Assembly: GCA_026387355.1 (NCBI GenBank)
Contig: JAPLLW010000009.1
Location: 401 to 44,293, forward strand
Source: Candidatus Omnitrophota bacterium
GTDB taxonomy: Bacteria > Omnitrophota > Gorgyraeia > Gygaellales > Profunditerraquicolaceae
Direction: 5' to 3'
DNA: 43,893 bases
The translations under genes and the position numbers were made by a program. Positions 33,494-41,204 of the stretch are shown one piece after another. Within the stretch, counting starts at the first letter, position 1. Each line of letters begins with the position of its first letter. A model generated the notes under the pieces. It was not told the origin of the DNA and did no database searches. It saw nothing but the letters and a program-made list of their open reading frames with translations.

Positions 33494-34837
33494 ATGGAAA
33501 AAGAAAAGATTGCTATAGAGAATGAAATTCTTGAAAGATTGGCAGGAAAAGTCTTTTTGCTTCAGGATTTATCCCGTAAGCGCGAGATTATCTTTCAGAC
33601 TTTTCTAGAGGTGTATAACTCAGCAGGCGGTCAAAACCTAGTAAGCAGGTTGCAGAATCTGGATTTGGAACAACTCTTTAATGAATTTTTATCCTATGGT
33701 GTAATTGACGAATTTCTGGCTGATCCTGACGTCGAAGATATTATGATAAATTATCTTATGCCTATCTATGTTCATAAAACAAAACATGGCTTGGTTAAGA
33801 CGGATAAGAAGTTTGGTTCCAGGGAAGAGATAGATCTTTTTATTAAGAAGCTGGTTATTTTCTCAGGCAGAAAGACTATAAACAAAATAAATAACGTTGA
33901 GCTTGTTGAGATAAAAGGAAGGGGAAATATTGTCTACTCTCCATTTGGCCCGCAAATTACTATAACTCGCGCAAAAGAGAGGCCCTTGAGTATAATCGAG
34001 CTACTTGAAAACGGGACATTTAATCCTGAAATCGCTGCACAATTCTGGATTTATGTCGAGGGCCTGGGGATAAAGCCCGCAAATATTATTATTTCCGGAG
34101 GCCCGGGTACAGGAAAATCTACTTTATTAAATGCGCTTTTTAGTTTTATTCCGTCAAATGACAGAATTGTGGTTATTGAAGACACCTTAGAGTTAAATAC
34201 TAGCCTTGAAGAAAATTGCTCCCGTTTGGAAAGCGATGAGGATACAAGTCTTGCGGATCTAGTAAAGAATTCTTTGCGTATGCGTCCTGATAGAATAATT
34301 GTAGGAGAGGTTAGGGGCCAGGAAGCGCAGGATTTGATGACCGCAATGAATATTGGTAAATATTGCATGGGGACACTGCATGCTTCAACTGCGCGCGAGA
34401 CAATTATTCGTTTAGAAAATGAACCAATGAATGCACCTGAGGTATTGGTAAACCTGGTTGATGTTTTTGTAATAATGCGCCGGTATAATCTCAACGGCAA
34501 GATATCCCGCGTCGTGGGTGAGTTGGTTGAGACTACCGGTATGGCGGATAAAACCATACTTCTTTCAAGCTTGTGGTCTTATGATCTTGCGACGACTAGC
34601 TTTCATGAGTCAGCAGTGAGCAGTGAATACCGCGATAGGCTTGCGCATGTAAGCGGGAAGACTCCGGTTGAGGTTATGGAAGAGATCAGGGTGCGCGCCA
34701 ATATCTTAAGGGCATTGGTTAAGAAGGGAATAAAAGAGATGGAGGCAGTAACTGCCTTCTGTCGCAAATACGCAAGCGATCCTCAGGCTGCTTTAGAAGA
34801 ATTAGGGGTTAAACGCCAGGATTTATTGAAACAGTAG
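33494..34837 (+). CDS. CpaF/TadA-type secretion or pilus ATPase
   Basis: A 447-residue hexameric ATPase of the type II/IV secretion superfamily, which powers assembly of Tad/Flp pili or related systems. Order: helical N-terminal domain (VIDEFLADPDVEDIMIN, typical of CpaF), Walker A GGPGTGKST at ~202-210, Asp box VVIEDTLEL, Walker B region RPDRIIVGEVRG, and the His-box-like GTLHASTARETI. The C-terminal ~100 residues (EEIRVRANILRALVKKGI) recall archaeal-type secretion ATPases. No other pilus gene (prepilin, CpaB, TadB/C) is visible in the window, so its partners must be elsewhere. It has its own promoter and precedes tRNA-Arg by only 5 nt. Confidence 0.85.
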   Translation: MEKEKIAIENEILERLAGKVFLLQDLSRKREIIFQTFLEVYNSAGGQNLVSRLQNLDLEQLFNEFLSYGVIDEFLADPDVEDIMINYLMPIYVHKTKHGLVKTDKKFGSREEIDLFIKKLVIFSGRKTINKINNVELVEIKGRGNIVYSPFGPQITITRAKERPLSIIELLENGTFNPEIAAQFWIYVEGLGIKPANIIISGGPGTGKSTLLNALFSFIPSNDRIVVIEDTLELNTSLEENCSRLESDEDTSLADLVKNSLRMRPDRIIVGEVRGQEAQDLMTAMNIGKYCMGTLHASTARETIIRLENEPMNAPEVLVNLVDVFVIMRRYNLNGKISRVVGELVETTGMADKTILLSSLWSYDLATTSFHESAVSSEYRDRLAHVSGKTPVEVMEEIRVRANILRALVKKGIKEMEAVTAFCRKYASDPQAALEELGVKRQDLLKQ

Positions 34838-34842
34838 TTATT

Positions 34843-34916
34843 GCGCCTGTAGCTCAATTGGATAGAGCACTAGCCTACGGAGCTAGTTGTTGTTGGTTCA
34901 AATCCAACCAGGCGCA
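34843..34916 (+). tRNA. tRNA-Arg(ACG)
   Basis: A complete cloverleaf: acceptor stem GCGCCTG/CAGGCGC, D-arm GCTC...GAGC, anticodon stem CTAGC/GCTAG with loop CTACGGA giving anticodon ACG (34877-34879), and T-arm GTTGG TTCAAAT CCAAC. CCA is not encoded. It needs A-to-I editing at its first anticodon base to read CGC and CGA, and the gene for the editing enzyme begins 36 nt downstream. Confidence 0.95.
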
Positions 34917-34951
34917 TAAATTTGTAATACAATAATTAGAAGAAGTTCTTT

Positions 34952-35416
34952 ATGAGTAAAATAGAAGAATTTTTCATGTCCGAGGCACTTAAAGAAGCCC
35001 GGAAAGCGATAGATGAAGACGAGGTCCCTGTAGGAGCAGTTATTGTCCATGAGGGTAGGATTATTGCTCGTGGGCATAATCAGATAGAACGTCTTAAGGA
35101 TCCCACCGCACACGCAGAGATGCTCGCGCTTACCTCTGCTACTAATTATCTGGGTACAAAGTGGTTGAATGAGGCTAGCCTCTATGTTACAATTGAACCA
35201 TGCAGTATGTGCGCAGGGGCCCTGGTTTTGGCACGCATAAAGAATATTTATTTTGGCGCAAAAGATTCTAAAACCGGAGCCTGCGGTTCAGTGTTAAATA
35301 TTGCAAATCATGGTAAACTAAACCACCGCATTAAAATAAAAAGCGGGATATTAGAAGAGGAATCTGCTTCCTTGCTTAAAGAATTCTTCAAGAAGAAGCG
35401 CATCAAAAATAAATAA
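34952..35416 (+). CDS. tadA: tRNA-specific adenosine deaminase
   Basis: Converts adenosine 34 of tRNA-Arg(ACG) to inosine. Zinc-dependent deaminase fold: His54-Ala-Glu56 (AHAEM) supplies a ligand and the proton shuttle, and Cys84 and Cys87 in EPCSMCAGAL complete the zinc site. PVGAVIV and the C-terminal segment KTGACGSVLNI are typical of TadA rather than of cytidine or guanine deaminases. At 154 residues it has the usual length. The start at 34952 has AGAAG upstream; an internal ATG at 34976 is possible. It lies between tRNA-Arg(ACG), its substrate, and tRNA-Ser(GCT), and may share a transcript with both. Confidence 0.92.
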   Translation: MSKIEEFFMSEALKEARKAIDEDEVPVGAVIVHEGRIIARGHNQIERLKDPTAHAEMLALTSATNYLGTKWLNEASLYVTIEPCSMCAGALVLARIKNIYFGAKDSKTGACGSVLNIANHGKLNHRIKIKSGILEEESASLLKEFFKKKRIKNK

Positions 35417-35423
35417 ATCATTT

Positions 35424-35512
35424 GGAGAGGTGGCTGAGTGGTCGATAGCAGTTGCCTGCTAAGCAATTGTCCTGGGTAACTGGGACCCTGGGTCCGAATC
35501 CCAGCCTCTCCG
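35424..35512 (+). tRNA. tRNA-Ser(GCT)
   Basis: A class II tRNA with acceptor GGAGAGG/CCTCTCC, anticodon stem GTTGC/GCAAT with loop CTGCTAA giving anticodon GCT (35458-35460), a long variable arm with GTCC/GGAC pairing, and T-arm CTGGG TCCGAAT CCCAG. CCA is not encoded. The last two bases are also the first two bases of a 14 bp inverted repeat. Confidence 0.95.
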
Positions 35513-35824
35513 TTTTACTTCGCCCTTTAATAGACGTCTAAAAACTTTGGCGGGCTTCGTAAAACTATATGCACATTGTATATATACTTAAAAGCCTAAA
35601 AGATCCAAAGCGACATTACATTGGCTTTACTCAAGATTTAGAAAGAAGATTAAGGGAGCATAATAATAAACAATCGGTATATTCAAGTGTTTATGCTCCA
35701 TGGGAATTAGGAACATATATAGTTTTTAGAAGTAAAGTTTTAGCGAAAGACTTTGAAAAGTATTTAAAACACGGTTCAGGGAATGCATTCCTGAAGAAAA
35801 GGTTTATAGAGGCGAAGTAAAACG
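35511..35824. mobile_element. 314 bp GIY-YIG unit with 14 bp perfect terminal inverted repeats
   Basis: CGTTTTACTTCGCC at 35511-35524 is the exact inverse of GGCGAAGTAAAACG at 35811-35824. The left arm begins in the last bases of tRNA-Ser and the right arm contains the stop codon of the GIY-YIG gene, so the repeats enclose that gene exactly. A sub-terminal motif, GGCGGGCTTCGTAAAA at 35549-35564, partly repeats the right arm. I see no target-site duplication. Confidence 0.6.
35569..35820 (+). CDS. GIY-YIG domain endonuclease, single domain
   Basis: An 83-residue protein consisting of one GIY-YIG nuclease domain. The motif appears as VYILKS near residue 4 and HYIGFTQDLERRLREHN near residue 16, with the catalytic Arg in the following helix and a Glu in KDFEKYLK as the metal ligand. 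This small standalone subfamily (YhbQ/UPF0213 type) has no settled role, though the domain cuts DNA in homing enzymes and in UvrC. No strong ribosome binding site precedes the ATG. The gene sits entirely within 14 bp inverted repeats, right after tRNA-Ser, which suggests that it moves or is maintained as a unit. Confidence 0.85.
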   Translation: MHIVYILKSLKDPKRHYIGFTQDLERRLREHNNKQSVYSSVYAPWELGTYIVFRSKVLAKDFEKYLKHGSGNAFLKKRFIEAK

Positions 35825-35879
35825 TTCTGTGTAGCGCGTTAAAGCTATAAAGAATTCTATTAAAGCGCGTAGCAGAACG
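35823..35879. repeat. Hairpin between the GIY-YIG unit and dnaX
   Basis: CGTTCTG at 35823-35829 pairs with CAGAACG at 35873-35879, and the inner GCGCG at 35834-35838 and 35865-35869 can pair as CGCG/CGCG. It abuts the right inverted repeat and ends 19 nt before the dnaX start. It has no T-run directly after it, only a TTTTG further on. Confidence 0.5.
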
Positions 35880-35898
35880 AAGCTTTTGTTTTTTCACT

Positions 35899-37455
35899 AT
35901 GTCATACACTGTTTTTGCTTTAAAATGGCGGCCGGGTAATTTTGACGAGATTGTTGCGCAAGATAGCGTAGTCTCTACCTTAAAGAACGCTCTGCAAAAA
36001 AATCGTCTTGCGCATGCCTATCTTTTTGCTGGTCCCCGCGGAGTCGGCAAGACTTCAACTGCTAGGATTCTAGCTAAAGCCCTTAATTGTAAAGAGGGTC
36101 CTACCATACATCCTTGCGGAAAATGCAGCGCCTGTCTTGATATAACCCAAAGCCGTTCTTTAGATGTTATTGAAATCGATGGCGCGTCAAATACCGGGGT
36201 AGAAGATGTGCGTACCTTACGCGAAAATGTCAAGTTTGCCCCGGCTTCCGGTAAATTTAAGATTTATATTATTGATGAAGTGCACATGCTTTCAACTCAG
36301 GCATTTAATGCCCTGCTCAAGACATTAGAAGAGCCGCCTGAATTTGTTAAGTTTATTTTTGCTACCACTCATCCTGATAAAATCCCGTCGACCGTACTCT
36401 CGCGTTGCCAGCGTATGGATTTTCGCAGGATTTCCGTAATGGAGATTATCTCTCAGCTTGAGAAGATCGTTAAGCTTGAGAAGATAGGCGTGGATAAAGA
36501 AGTCCTCTTTGCTATCGCCAAGACTAGCGACGGAGCCCTGCGCGACGCGGAATCAATCTTAGATCAGCTGGTTTCATTCTCTAAGAATCGCGTTTCCTTG
36601 AAAGATGTTATCTCTGTTTTTGGTTTAGTTGAGCAGGATGTATTATTTGAAATTACCGATAAAATCATTGAGAAGAATCCTAAAGAAGTTTTAGATTTAT
36701 TTAACAGGCTCGTTGATGAGGGTAAGGATATAGGCGTTTTCTTAAATAATTTAATTGAGCATTTCAGGAACTTAATGATTGCCAAAGTCACTAAGGCAGA
36801 TGCAAAGTTAATTGACCTGCCTCAAGATATCTGCGATAGGCTGTTAAAACAGAGCCAGGGCTTAAGCCTTGAGGAAATATTTGGAGCTTTTACGATTCTT
36901 GCTAATACCCAAGAGATGGCTAGGAGGCTTGATTCATTGCGTATACCTTTAGAGGTAAATTTAATCCGTCTTTCAAATGACAAAAAAAGCTTTCCAGCTG
37001 TAGATATAAAGGTGCCCTCGGTAAAAATAAACTCCGTAAAAGAAGAAGTCCCATTAAAAGAAATGCCAAAGGAGGATAAGGATTACGATTATTCCGGACC
37101 GGTAGCTAACATTTCTTTAGATAATATCAAAGATGTATGGCAGAATATTCTTGATGGCCTAAGCCAGGTTAAGATGTCTGTGGCATCATATCTTAGCGAG
37201 GGAGAGCCTTTTGCTATCCAAGGCAATTTACTTACTATTTCTTTTCCTAAAAGTCACTCGTTACATAAGGAGTCTCTTGAGAAAAGAGAGAATAAAGAGA
37301 TTGTCGAGAAGAGTTTATTTGAGAAGCTGAATGCGCCACTCAAAGTGCATTTTGTTTTTTCGGCGCAGCTTAAGCCTAAAGCTGATGATTCAAATAATCA
37401 GATCGTTAAAACCGCTATGAATACATTCCACGGCAGATTGATTAAAGAGGGCTGA
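35899..37455 (+). CDS. dnaX: DNA polymerase III subunit gamma/tau
   Basis: Clamp-loader ATPase of the replisome. Residues 1-~230 are the AAA+ core: RPGNFDEIVAQD, Walker A GPRGVGKTS (45-53), a zinc site from Cys64, Cys73, Cys76 and Cys79, the IIDEVHM Walker B, and the sensor segment STVLSRCQRMDF. Residues ~230-360 are the helical domain III. The tail to 518 is divergent, as in tau subunits. A run of seven A at 36982-36988, at the domain III/tail junction, would in either shifted frame lead to an early stop and a gamma-like product. It overlaps recR by 1 nt; dnaX-recR is a common bacterial gene pair. Confidence 0.95.
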   Translation: MSYTVFALKWRPGNFDEIVAQDSVVSTLKNALQKNRLAHAYLFAGPRGVGKTSTARILAKALNCKEGPTIHPCGKCSACLDITQSRSLDVIEIDGASNTGVEDVRTLRENVKFAPASGKFKIYIIDEVHMLSTQAFNALLKTLEEPPEFVKFIFATTHPDKIPSTVLSRCQRMDFRRISVMEIISQLEKIVKLEKIGVDKEVLFAIAKTSDGALRDAESILDQLVSFSKNRVSLKDVISVFGLVEQDVLFEITDKIIEKNPKEVLDLFNRLVDEGKDIGVFLNNLIEHFRNLMIAKVTKADAKLIDLPQDICDRLLKQSQGLSLEEIFGAFTILANTQEMARRLDSLRIPLEVNLIRLSNDKKSFPAVDIKVPSVKINSVKEEVPLKEMPKEDKDYDYSGPVANISLDNIKDVWQNILDGLSQVKMSVASYLSEGEPFAIQGNLLTISFPKSHSLHKESLEKRENKEIVEKSLFEKLNAPLKVHFVFSAQLKPKADDSNNQIVKTAMNTFHGRLIKEG

Positions 37456-38054
37456 TGGCAAATTATACCGAATCCATAGAAAAATTAATCGAAAATCTTA
37501 TTAAGTTCCCCGGTGTGGGCAGGAGAAGCGCTGAGCGGATTATTAGTTATATACTCGGTGCGCCCAAAGATGAAATTAAGAATTTATCCGAGGCAATAAG
37601 TAAAGTAAAAGCGAGCGTGCGTTTTTGCAGTCTTTGCCATAATTTAAGCGAAGAAGAGCTCTGTAAAATCTGCCAGGACTCTCGCAGGCAAAAAGATGTT
37701 ATTTGTATTGTTGAAAAACCCAGTGATGTCACAGCGATAGAAAAGGCAGGAAGCTTTACCGGAGTGTACCATGTTCTATTAGGTTCAATATCTCCTTTAG
37801 AAGGTAGAGGCCCTAGTGATCTTAAGATAGATTCTCTGATTAGTAGGATTAAGCAAAATAACATAAAGGAAATAATTATTGCTACTGATGCCGATATTGA
37901 AGGCGAAACTACTTCGTTATATCTTACTAAGCTAATTAAGCCCTTAGGGGTTAAGCTTAGTCGTATTGGCCTGGGCCTGCCAGTTGGGTCGAATCTTGAA
38001 TACGCAGATTCTACTACCCTATCCAAATCTTTAGAGTCCCGTCGAACTATTTAG
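37455..38054 (+). CDS. recR: Recombination mediator protein RecR
   Basis: Acts with RecF and RecO to load RecA at single-strand gaps. The 199 residues show the helix-hairpin-helix opening (LIKFPGVGRRSAERI), a C4 zinc finger CSLC-x9-CKIC, a Toprim domain (ICIVEKPSDVTAIE and ATDADIEGETT), and the C-terminal IGLGLPVGSNLEYADSTTLSKSL motif. Length and order are standard. The ATG shares its first base with the last base of the dnaX stop, and the ABC-F gene follows 3 nt later, so all three are one operon. Confidence 0.95.
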   Translation: MANYTESIEKLIENLIKFPGVGRRSAERIISYILGAPKDEIKNLSEAISKVKASVRFCSLCHNLSEEELCKICQDSRRQKDVICIVEKPSDVTAIEKAGSFTGVYHVLLGSISPLEGRGPSDLKIDSLISRIKQNNIKEIIIATDADIEGETTSLYLTKLIKPLGVKLSRIGLGLPVGSNLEYADSTTLSKSLESRRTI

Positions 38055-38057
38055 TCT

Positions 38058-39995
38058 ATGATCACTATATCTAACCTATCCAAATCTTACGGTAAGAAAA
38101 CACTTTTTGAGAATATCTCTCTAAATATAAACAGGGGAGAAAAGATCGGCCTCATCGGGCCTAATGGCACAGGTAAGAGTACGCTTTTTTCTCTTATTTT
38201 AGGAGAAATTGAGTCTTCGGCAGGAGAGGTCAGGTTAATTAAGAATACGCATATCGGTTATCTTGCCCAGGAAGGAAATTTTAAATCCGAACGCACAGTA
38301 CTTGCAGAGTTAGTCGAAGGGGATGGCCGCATTATTCAGCTTAAGCGGGAGAAAGAAGAACTAGAAGATAAAGAGCTTGCCGGATCAAAACATTATGGTG
38401 AGGTATTACATAGCTTAGAGACGTTGGGGTTTTTCGAATTAGAACATAAGGCCAAGAAGATCCTTATGGGCTTAGGTTTTAAGGAGAAGGATTTTAATCG
38501 TCCCATAAATCAGATGAGCGGTGGTTGGCAGATGCGCACTTTATTAGCTAAGCTACTTACATATTCTTATGATTTACTTTTATTGGATGAACCTACAAAT
38601 TACTTGGATTTAAACGCAGCGCTCTGGCTTAAGGATTACCTGGCAACGTTTAGGGGAACTTTTATTATGATTTCTCATGACCGGGCATTCTTAACAGATG
38701 TAACAAATTATACCTTAATTCTTGAAAATGGTTCAATTGCTAAGGTAGAGGGTAACTATGAACATTACGAGCAGATAAAGAAGGAGAAGCGTATCCATCT
38801 TGAGAAACAATTTAAGGAGCAGGAGAAGAAGCGCGAACAGCTTGAGACTTTTGTCGCGCGTTTTCATGCTCAGCCGAATAAAGCTGCAGCTGTACGTTCA
38901 AAGCGCACAGCTTTAGAGCGATTGGAGAAAGAGGCAGTTGTTTTACCTATGGATGTTCGCGAAAGTATTAGTAGTTTTAGTTTTCCAGCAACCAGAAGGA
39001 GCGGACACAAGATAATTACTCTTAATCAAGTAATTAAGAATTACGGTGATATACAAGTTTACCAGGATTTAGATTTTGAAATTACCCAAGGTGAAAAAGC
39101 GGTTCTTGCCGGTGAAAATGGCGCGGGTAAGTCAACCCTTTTAAAAATATTAGCAGGAGTGGTTAATATTGATTCAGGGGAGCGAATCGTAGGCCACAAT
39201 GTGGACATCGGATATTTTTCCCAAACGCGCACAGATGTATTAAGTATGGAGAATACGGTCTTAAGAGAGGCATATTCTGCTGCGCCCGGATTCATGTCGG
39301 AAGAGACTATCCGTACTATTCTGGGAGCATTTTTATTTACCGGAGATGATGCTGATAAAAAAGTTAAGGTTTTATCCGGCGGAGAAAAGAGTAGGCTTAT
39401 TTTGGCCAAGCTTTTGATTGACCCGCCGAATTTCTTACTTTTGGATGAGCCGACTACACATTTAGATGTTGATGCGGTTGATGCTCTTGTCAGGGCGCTA
39501 AATGATTATCAAGGGACGCTGGTATTCATAAGCCATGATATTTATTTTGTGCGTTCTATAGCTAATGTTGTTTACGAGGTTAAGTTAGGGAGGATCAGGA
39601 AATTTCCCGGTAGTTTTGATTATTATTTTGAGAAGAAAGATCAGGGAGAAGTAGCTGCGCAGGAGCATAAACATAAAAATAAGCTTGATCCGCATAAGCA
39701 TGGAATAGACGAAGAGAAGCTAAAGGCAAAAGAAGAGGAGAAGAGACTTAAGGAGGAGGAGAAGAAACGCAAGGCTCATAATATTTTGCTACGCGATAAG
39801 ATAAACAGGCTAAATAAAAAAATAGAGGTTTTACAATTAGAGAGCTATGCCAAGTCGCGCGCATTATCCGACCCTAAGATTTATCGCAGAGATGACGATA
39901 TGGCCGCTGAATACGGCCGCCGCCTTAAAACAATCGAAAAAGAAATTCTTGAAATAGAAGAGGAAATTAGGTTGTTGGAGGCAAAAATCATTTGA
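38058..39995 (+). CDS. ABC-F family ATPase
   Basis: A soluble protein with two ABC ATPase domains and no membrane segment, expected to bind the ribosome E site and modulate translation. Domain 1 has GPNGTGKST (~34-42) and MSGGWQMR; domain 2 has GENGAGKST and LSGGEKSR; both have LLDEPT. The ~75-residue inter-domain linker is rich in Glu, Lys and Arg (HLEKQFKEQEKKREQLETFVARF). The C-terminal ~110 residues contain a His/Lys-rich stretch and a coiled coil, as in Uup/ABCF3-like members. The stop codon lies inside the left arm of a 94 bp palindromic element. Confidence 0.92.
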   Translation: MITISNLSKSYGKKTLFENISLNINRGEKIGLIGPNGTGKSTLFSLILGEIESSAGEVRLIKNTHIGYLAQEGNFKSERTVLAELVEGDGRIIQLKREKEELEDKELAGSKHYGEVLHSLETLGFFELEHKAKKILMGLGFKEKDFNRPINQMSGGWQMRTLLAKLLTYSYDLLLLDEPTNYLDLNAALWLKDYLATFRGTFIMISHDRAFLTDVTNYTLILENGSIAKVEGNYEHYEQIKKEKRIHLEKQFKEQEKKREQLETFVARFHAQPNKAAAVRSKRTALERLEKEAVVLPMDVRESISSFSFPATRRSGHKIITLNQVIKNYGDIQVYQDLDFEITQGEKAVLAGENGAGKSTLLKILAGVVNIDSGERIVGHNVDIGYFSQTRTDVLSMENTVLREAYSAAPGFMSEETIRTILGAFLFTGDDADKKVKVLSGGEKSRLILAKLLIDPPNFLLLDEPTTHLDVDAVDALVRALNDYQGTLVFISHDIYFVRSIANVVYEVKLGRIRKFPGSFDYYFEKKDQGEVAAQEHKHKNKLDPHKHGIDEEKLKAKEEEKRLKEEEKKRKAHNILLRDKINRLNKKIEVLQLESYAKSRALSDPKIYRRDDDMAAEYGRRLKTIEKEILEIEEEIRLLEAKII

Positions 39996-40087
39996 TTTAA
40001 CGGGTGACTGCGGAGCCGAGGCCCCTGTCCGCGCGCAACGTAAGTGAGCACGGACGGGGTGGCGCAGCAGGCAGGACCCGTTAAATC
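39994..40087. repeat. 94 bp GC-rich palindromic element with 12 bp perfect ends
   Basis: GATTTAACGGGT at 39994-40005 is the exact inverse of ACCCGTTAAATC at 40076-40087. Inside, CTGC/GCAG and CCCC-T-GTCCG (40022-40031) with CGGACGGGG (40051-40059) extend the fold. The left arm overlaps the TGA of the ABC-F gene. A short CCCT/AGGG hairpin and a T5 run (40100-40104) follow, so it may serve as a terminator, yet its GC-rich core is unlike its neighbours and looks inserted. Confidence 0.6.
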
Positions 40088-40106
40088 CCTATTAGGGGCT
40101 TTTTGC

Positions 40107-40134
40107 TTGACTGCACATCTATTTCATGTAAAAT
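40107..40134 (+). promoter_or_regulatory. Promoter of tRNA-Asn
   Basis: TTGACT at 40107-40112 and TAAAAT at 40129-40134 are separated by 16 nt. Transcription would begin near 40141, three bases before the tRNA. Confidence 0.6.
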
Positions 40135-40143
40135 AATCACCAT

Positions 40144-40216
40144 TCCCCCTTAGCTCAGTTGGTAGAGCGAGAGACTGTTAATCTCCAGGTCCGAGGTTCG
40201 AGTCCTCGAGGGGGAG
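40144..40216 (+). tRNA. tRNA-Asn(GTT)
   Basis: Acceptor TCCCCCT/AGGGGGA, D-arm GCTC...GAGC, anticodon stem AGAGA/TCTCC (one A-C mismatch at the top) with loop CTGTTAA giving anticodon GTT (40177-40179), and T-arm CGAGG TTCGAGT CCTCG. CCA is not encoded. The last 13 bases and the next 3 recur at 43147-43162. Confidence 0.95.
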
Positions 40217-40219
40217 TTA
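40204..40219 (+). repeat. Attachment-site-like repeat, copy at the tRNA-Asn 3' end
   Basis: CCTCGAGGGGGAGTTA covers the tRNA's T-stem/acceptor end and three bases beyond. An identical 16-mer lies at 43147-43162, 2943 bp downstream in the same orientation. Confidence 0.6.
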
Positions 40220-40233
40220 TATTTTAAAAATGC

Positions 40234-40269
40234 ACTCCTGTTAATTTTATTTGACAGGAGTATTTTTTT
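40234..40269 (+). terminator. Terminator after tRNA-Asn
   Basis: ACTCCTGT (40234-40241) pairs with ACAGGAGT (40254-40261), followed by A and seven T. Confidence 0.85.
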
Positions 40270-40310
40270 GTATTATTATTAGCATATGCCAATAACTAAA
40301 AGGAAACTAT

Positions 40311-40607
40311 ATGTCTAGGCCTTGCAGATGCAGAAGAATAAGATGTAGCCCAGATAAGAATTACTTTAAACCTCGCGGCATTCCTTTGGATAGTTTAGAA
40401 GAGGTAAATCTTACTCTAGATGAGTTAGAGGCAGTGAGGCTTGCGGATTTTGAAAATTTGTATCAGGAAGATGCAGCAAGGAAAATGGATATTTCCCGGC
40501 AGACCTTCGGTAATATTATAAAATCAGCTCATAAGAAGATAGCGGATGTCCTTCTAAACGCTAAGGCGTTAAAGATTGAAGGCGGAACAGTTAAAAGGAT
40601 GGACTAA
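40311..40607 (+). CDS. DUF134 (UPF0251) predicted DNA-binding protein
   Basis: A 98-residue protein with the family's opening MSRPCRCRRI and FKPRGIPL, then LDELEAVRLADFENLYQEDAARKMDISRQTFGNIIKSAHKKIADVL, a sigma-factor-like helix-turn-helix. Members of this family are found next to NifX/NifB-like cluster-binding proteins in anaerobes, as here, and are probably their transcription regulators. AAAAGGAAA precedes the ATG. The next gene starts at the base after its stop, so it is the first gene of a five-gene operon and may regulate it. Confidence 0.88.
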   Translation: MSRPCRCRRIRCSPDKNYFKPRGIPLDSLEEVNLTLDELEAVRLADFENLYQEDAARKMDISRQTFGNIIKSAHKKIADVLLNAKALKIEGGTVKRMD

Positions 40608-41204
40608 GTGGATAATTTGATAAAGCAGGATCAGGATAGACTCAAGCTATTTAAGAAATATGGCTACGATATTACAAGGGCTAGGAATTTAATTCTCACT
40701 AAAGCCAAGTTGACTAAAGGGAAAATCCTTGAAGTTGGTACAGGCAAAGGACACATGGCTATTGTTTTAGCCAAGAAAGGTTTTAAGTTAACTTCTATTG
40801 ATTTAGATAGAAAAGCTCAGCATATCGCTAAAATCAGTCTTAAAGTTATGAAACTTGATAGATCGGTAAATCTTAAGATGATGAATGCTGAAAGATTACA
40901 ATATAAAGATAACTCTTTTGATTCTGTGATTTCGGTTAACTTTATTCATCACGCCAAGAATCCTAATAAGTGTTTAAATGAGATGATACGCGTAACTAGG
41001 GACAAGCTTATTATAGCTGATATAAATAAGCGAGGAGGGCGTATCATGGAAAAGGTGCACAGACTAGATGGTCACAGCCATTCAGCTTCTAAAATGTCAT
41101 TAGATGGAATAGGGCTATTATTAAAGAGATCTGGTATGAAGGTAAAAGTTTATAGAGGTACATGTCAGACTATTTTTACAGCTAAGAAAGGAGTAGTAAA
41201 ATGA
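40608..41204 (+). CDS. Class I SAM-dependent methyltransferase
   Basis: A 198-residue Rossmann-type methyltransferase. Motif I is ILEVGTGKGHMAIVLAKKG, the acidic end of strand 2 is TSIDLD, and motif IV-like SVISVNFIHHAKNPNKCLNEMIRVTR follows. The start is a GTG directly after the DUF134 stop, and the end overlaps the NifX-like gene by 4 nt (ATGA). The substrate is unknown; its neighbours are metal-cluster, ferredoxin and DsrE-type proteins, so a cofactor or small molecule is as likely as a macromolecule. Confidence 0.85.
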   Translation: MDNLIKQDQDRLKLFKKYGYDITRARNLILTKAKLTKGKILEVGTGKGHMAIVLAKKGFKLTSIDLDRKAQHIAKISLKVMKLDRSVNLKMMNAERLQYKDNSFDSVISVNFIHHAKNPNKCLNEMIRVTRDKLIIADINKRGGRIMEKVHRLDGHSHSASKMSLDGIGLLLKRSGMKVKVYRGTCQTIFTAKKGVVK

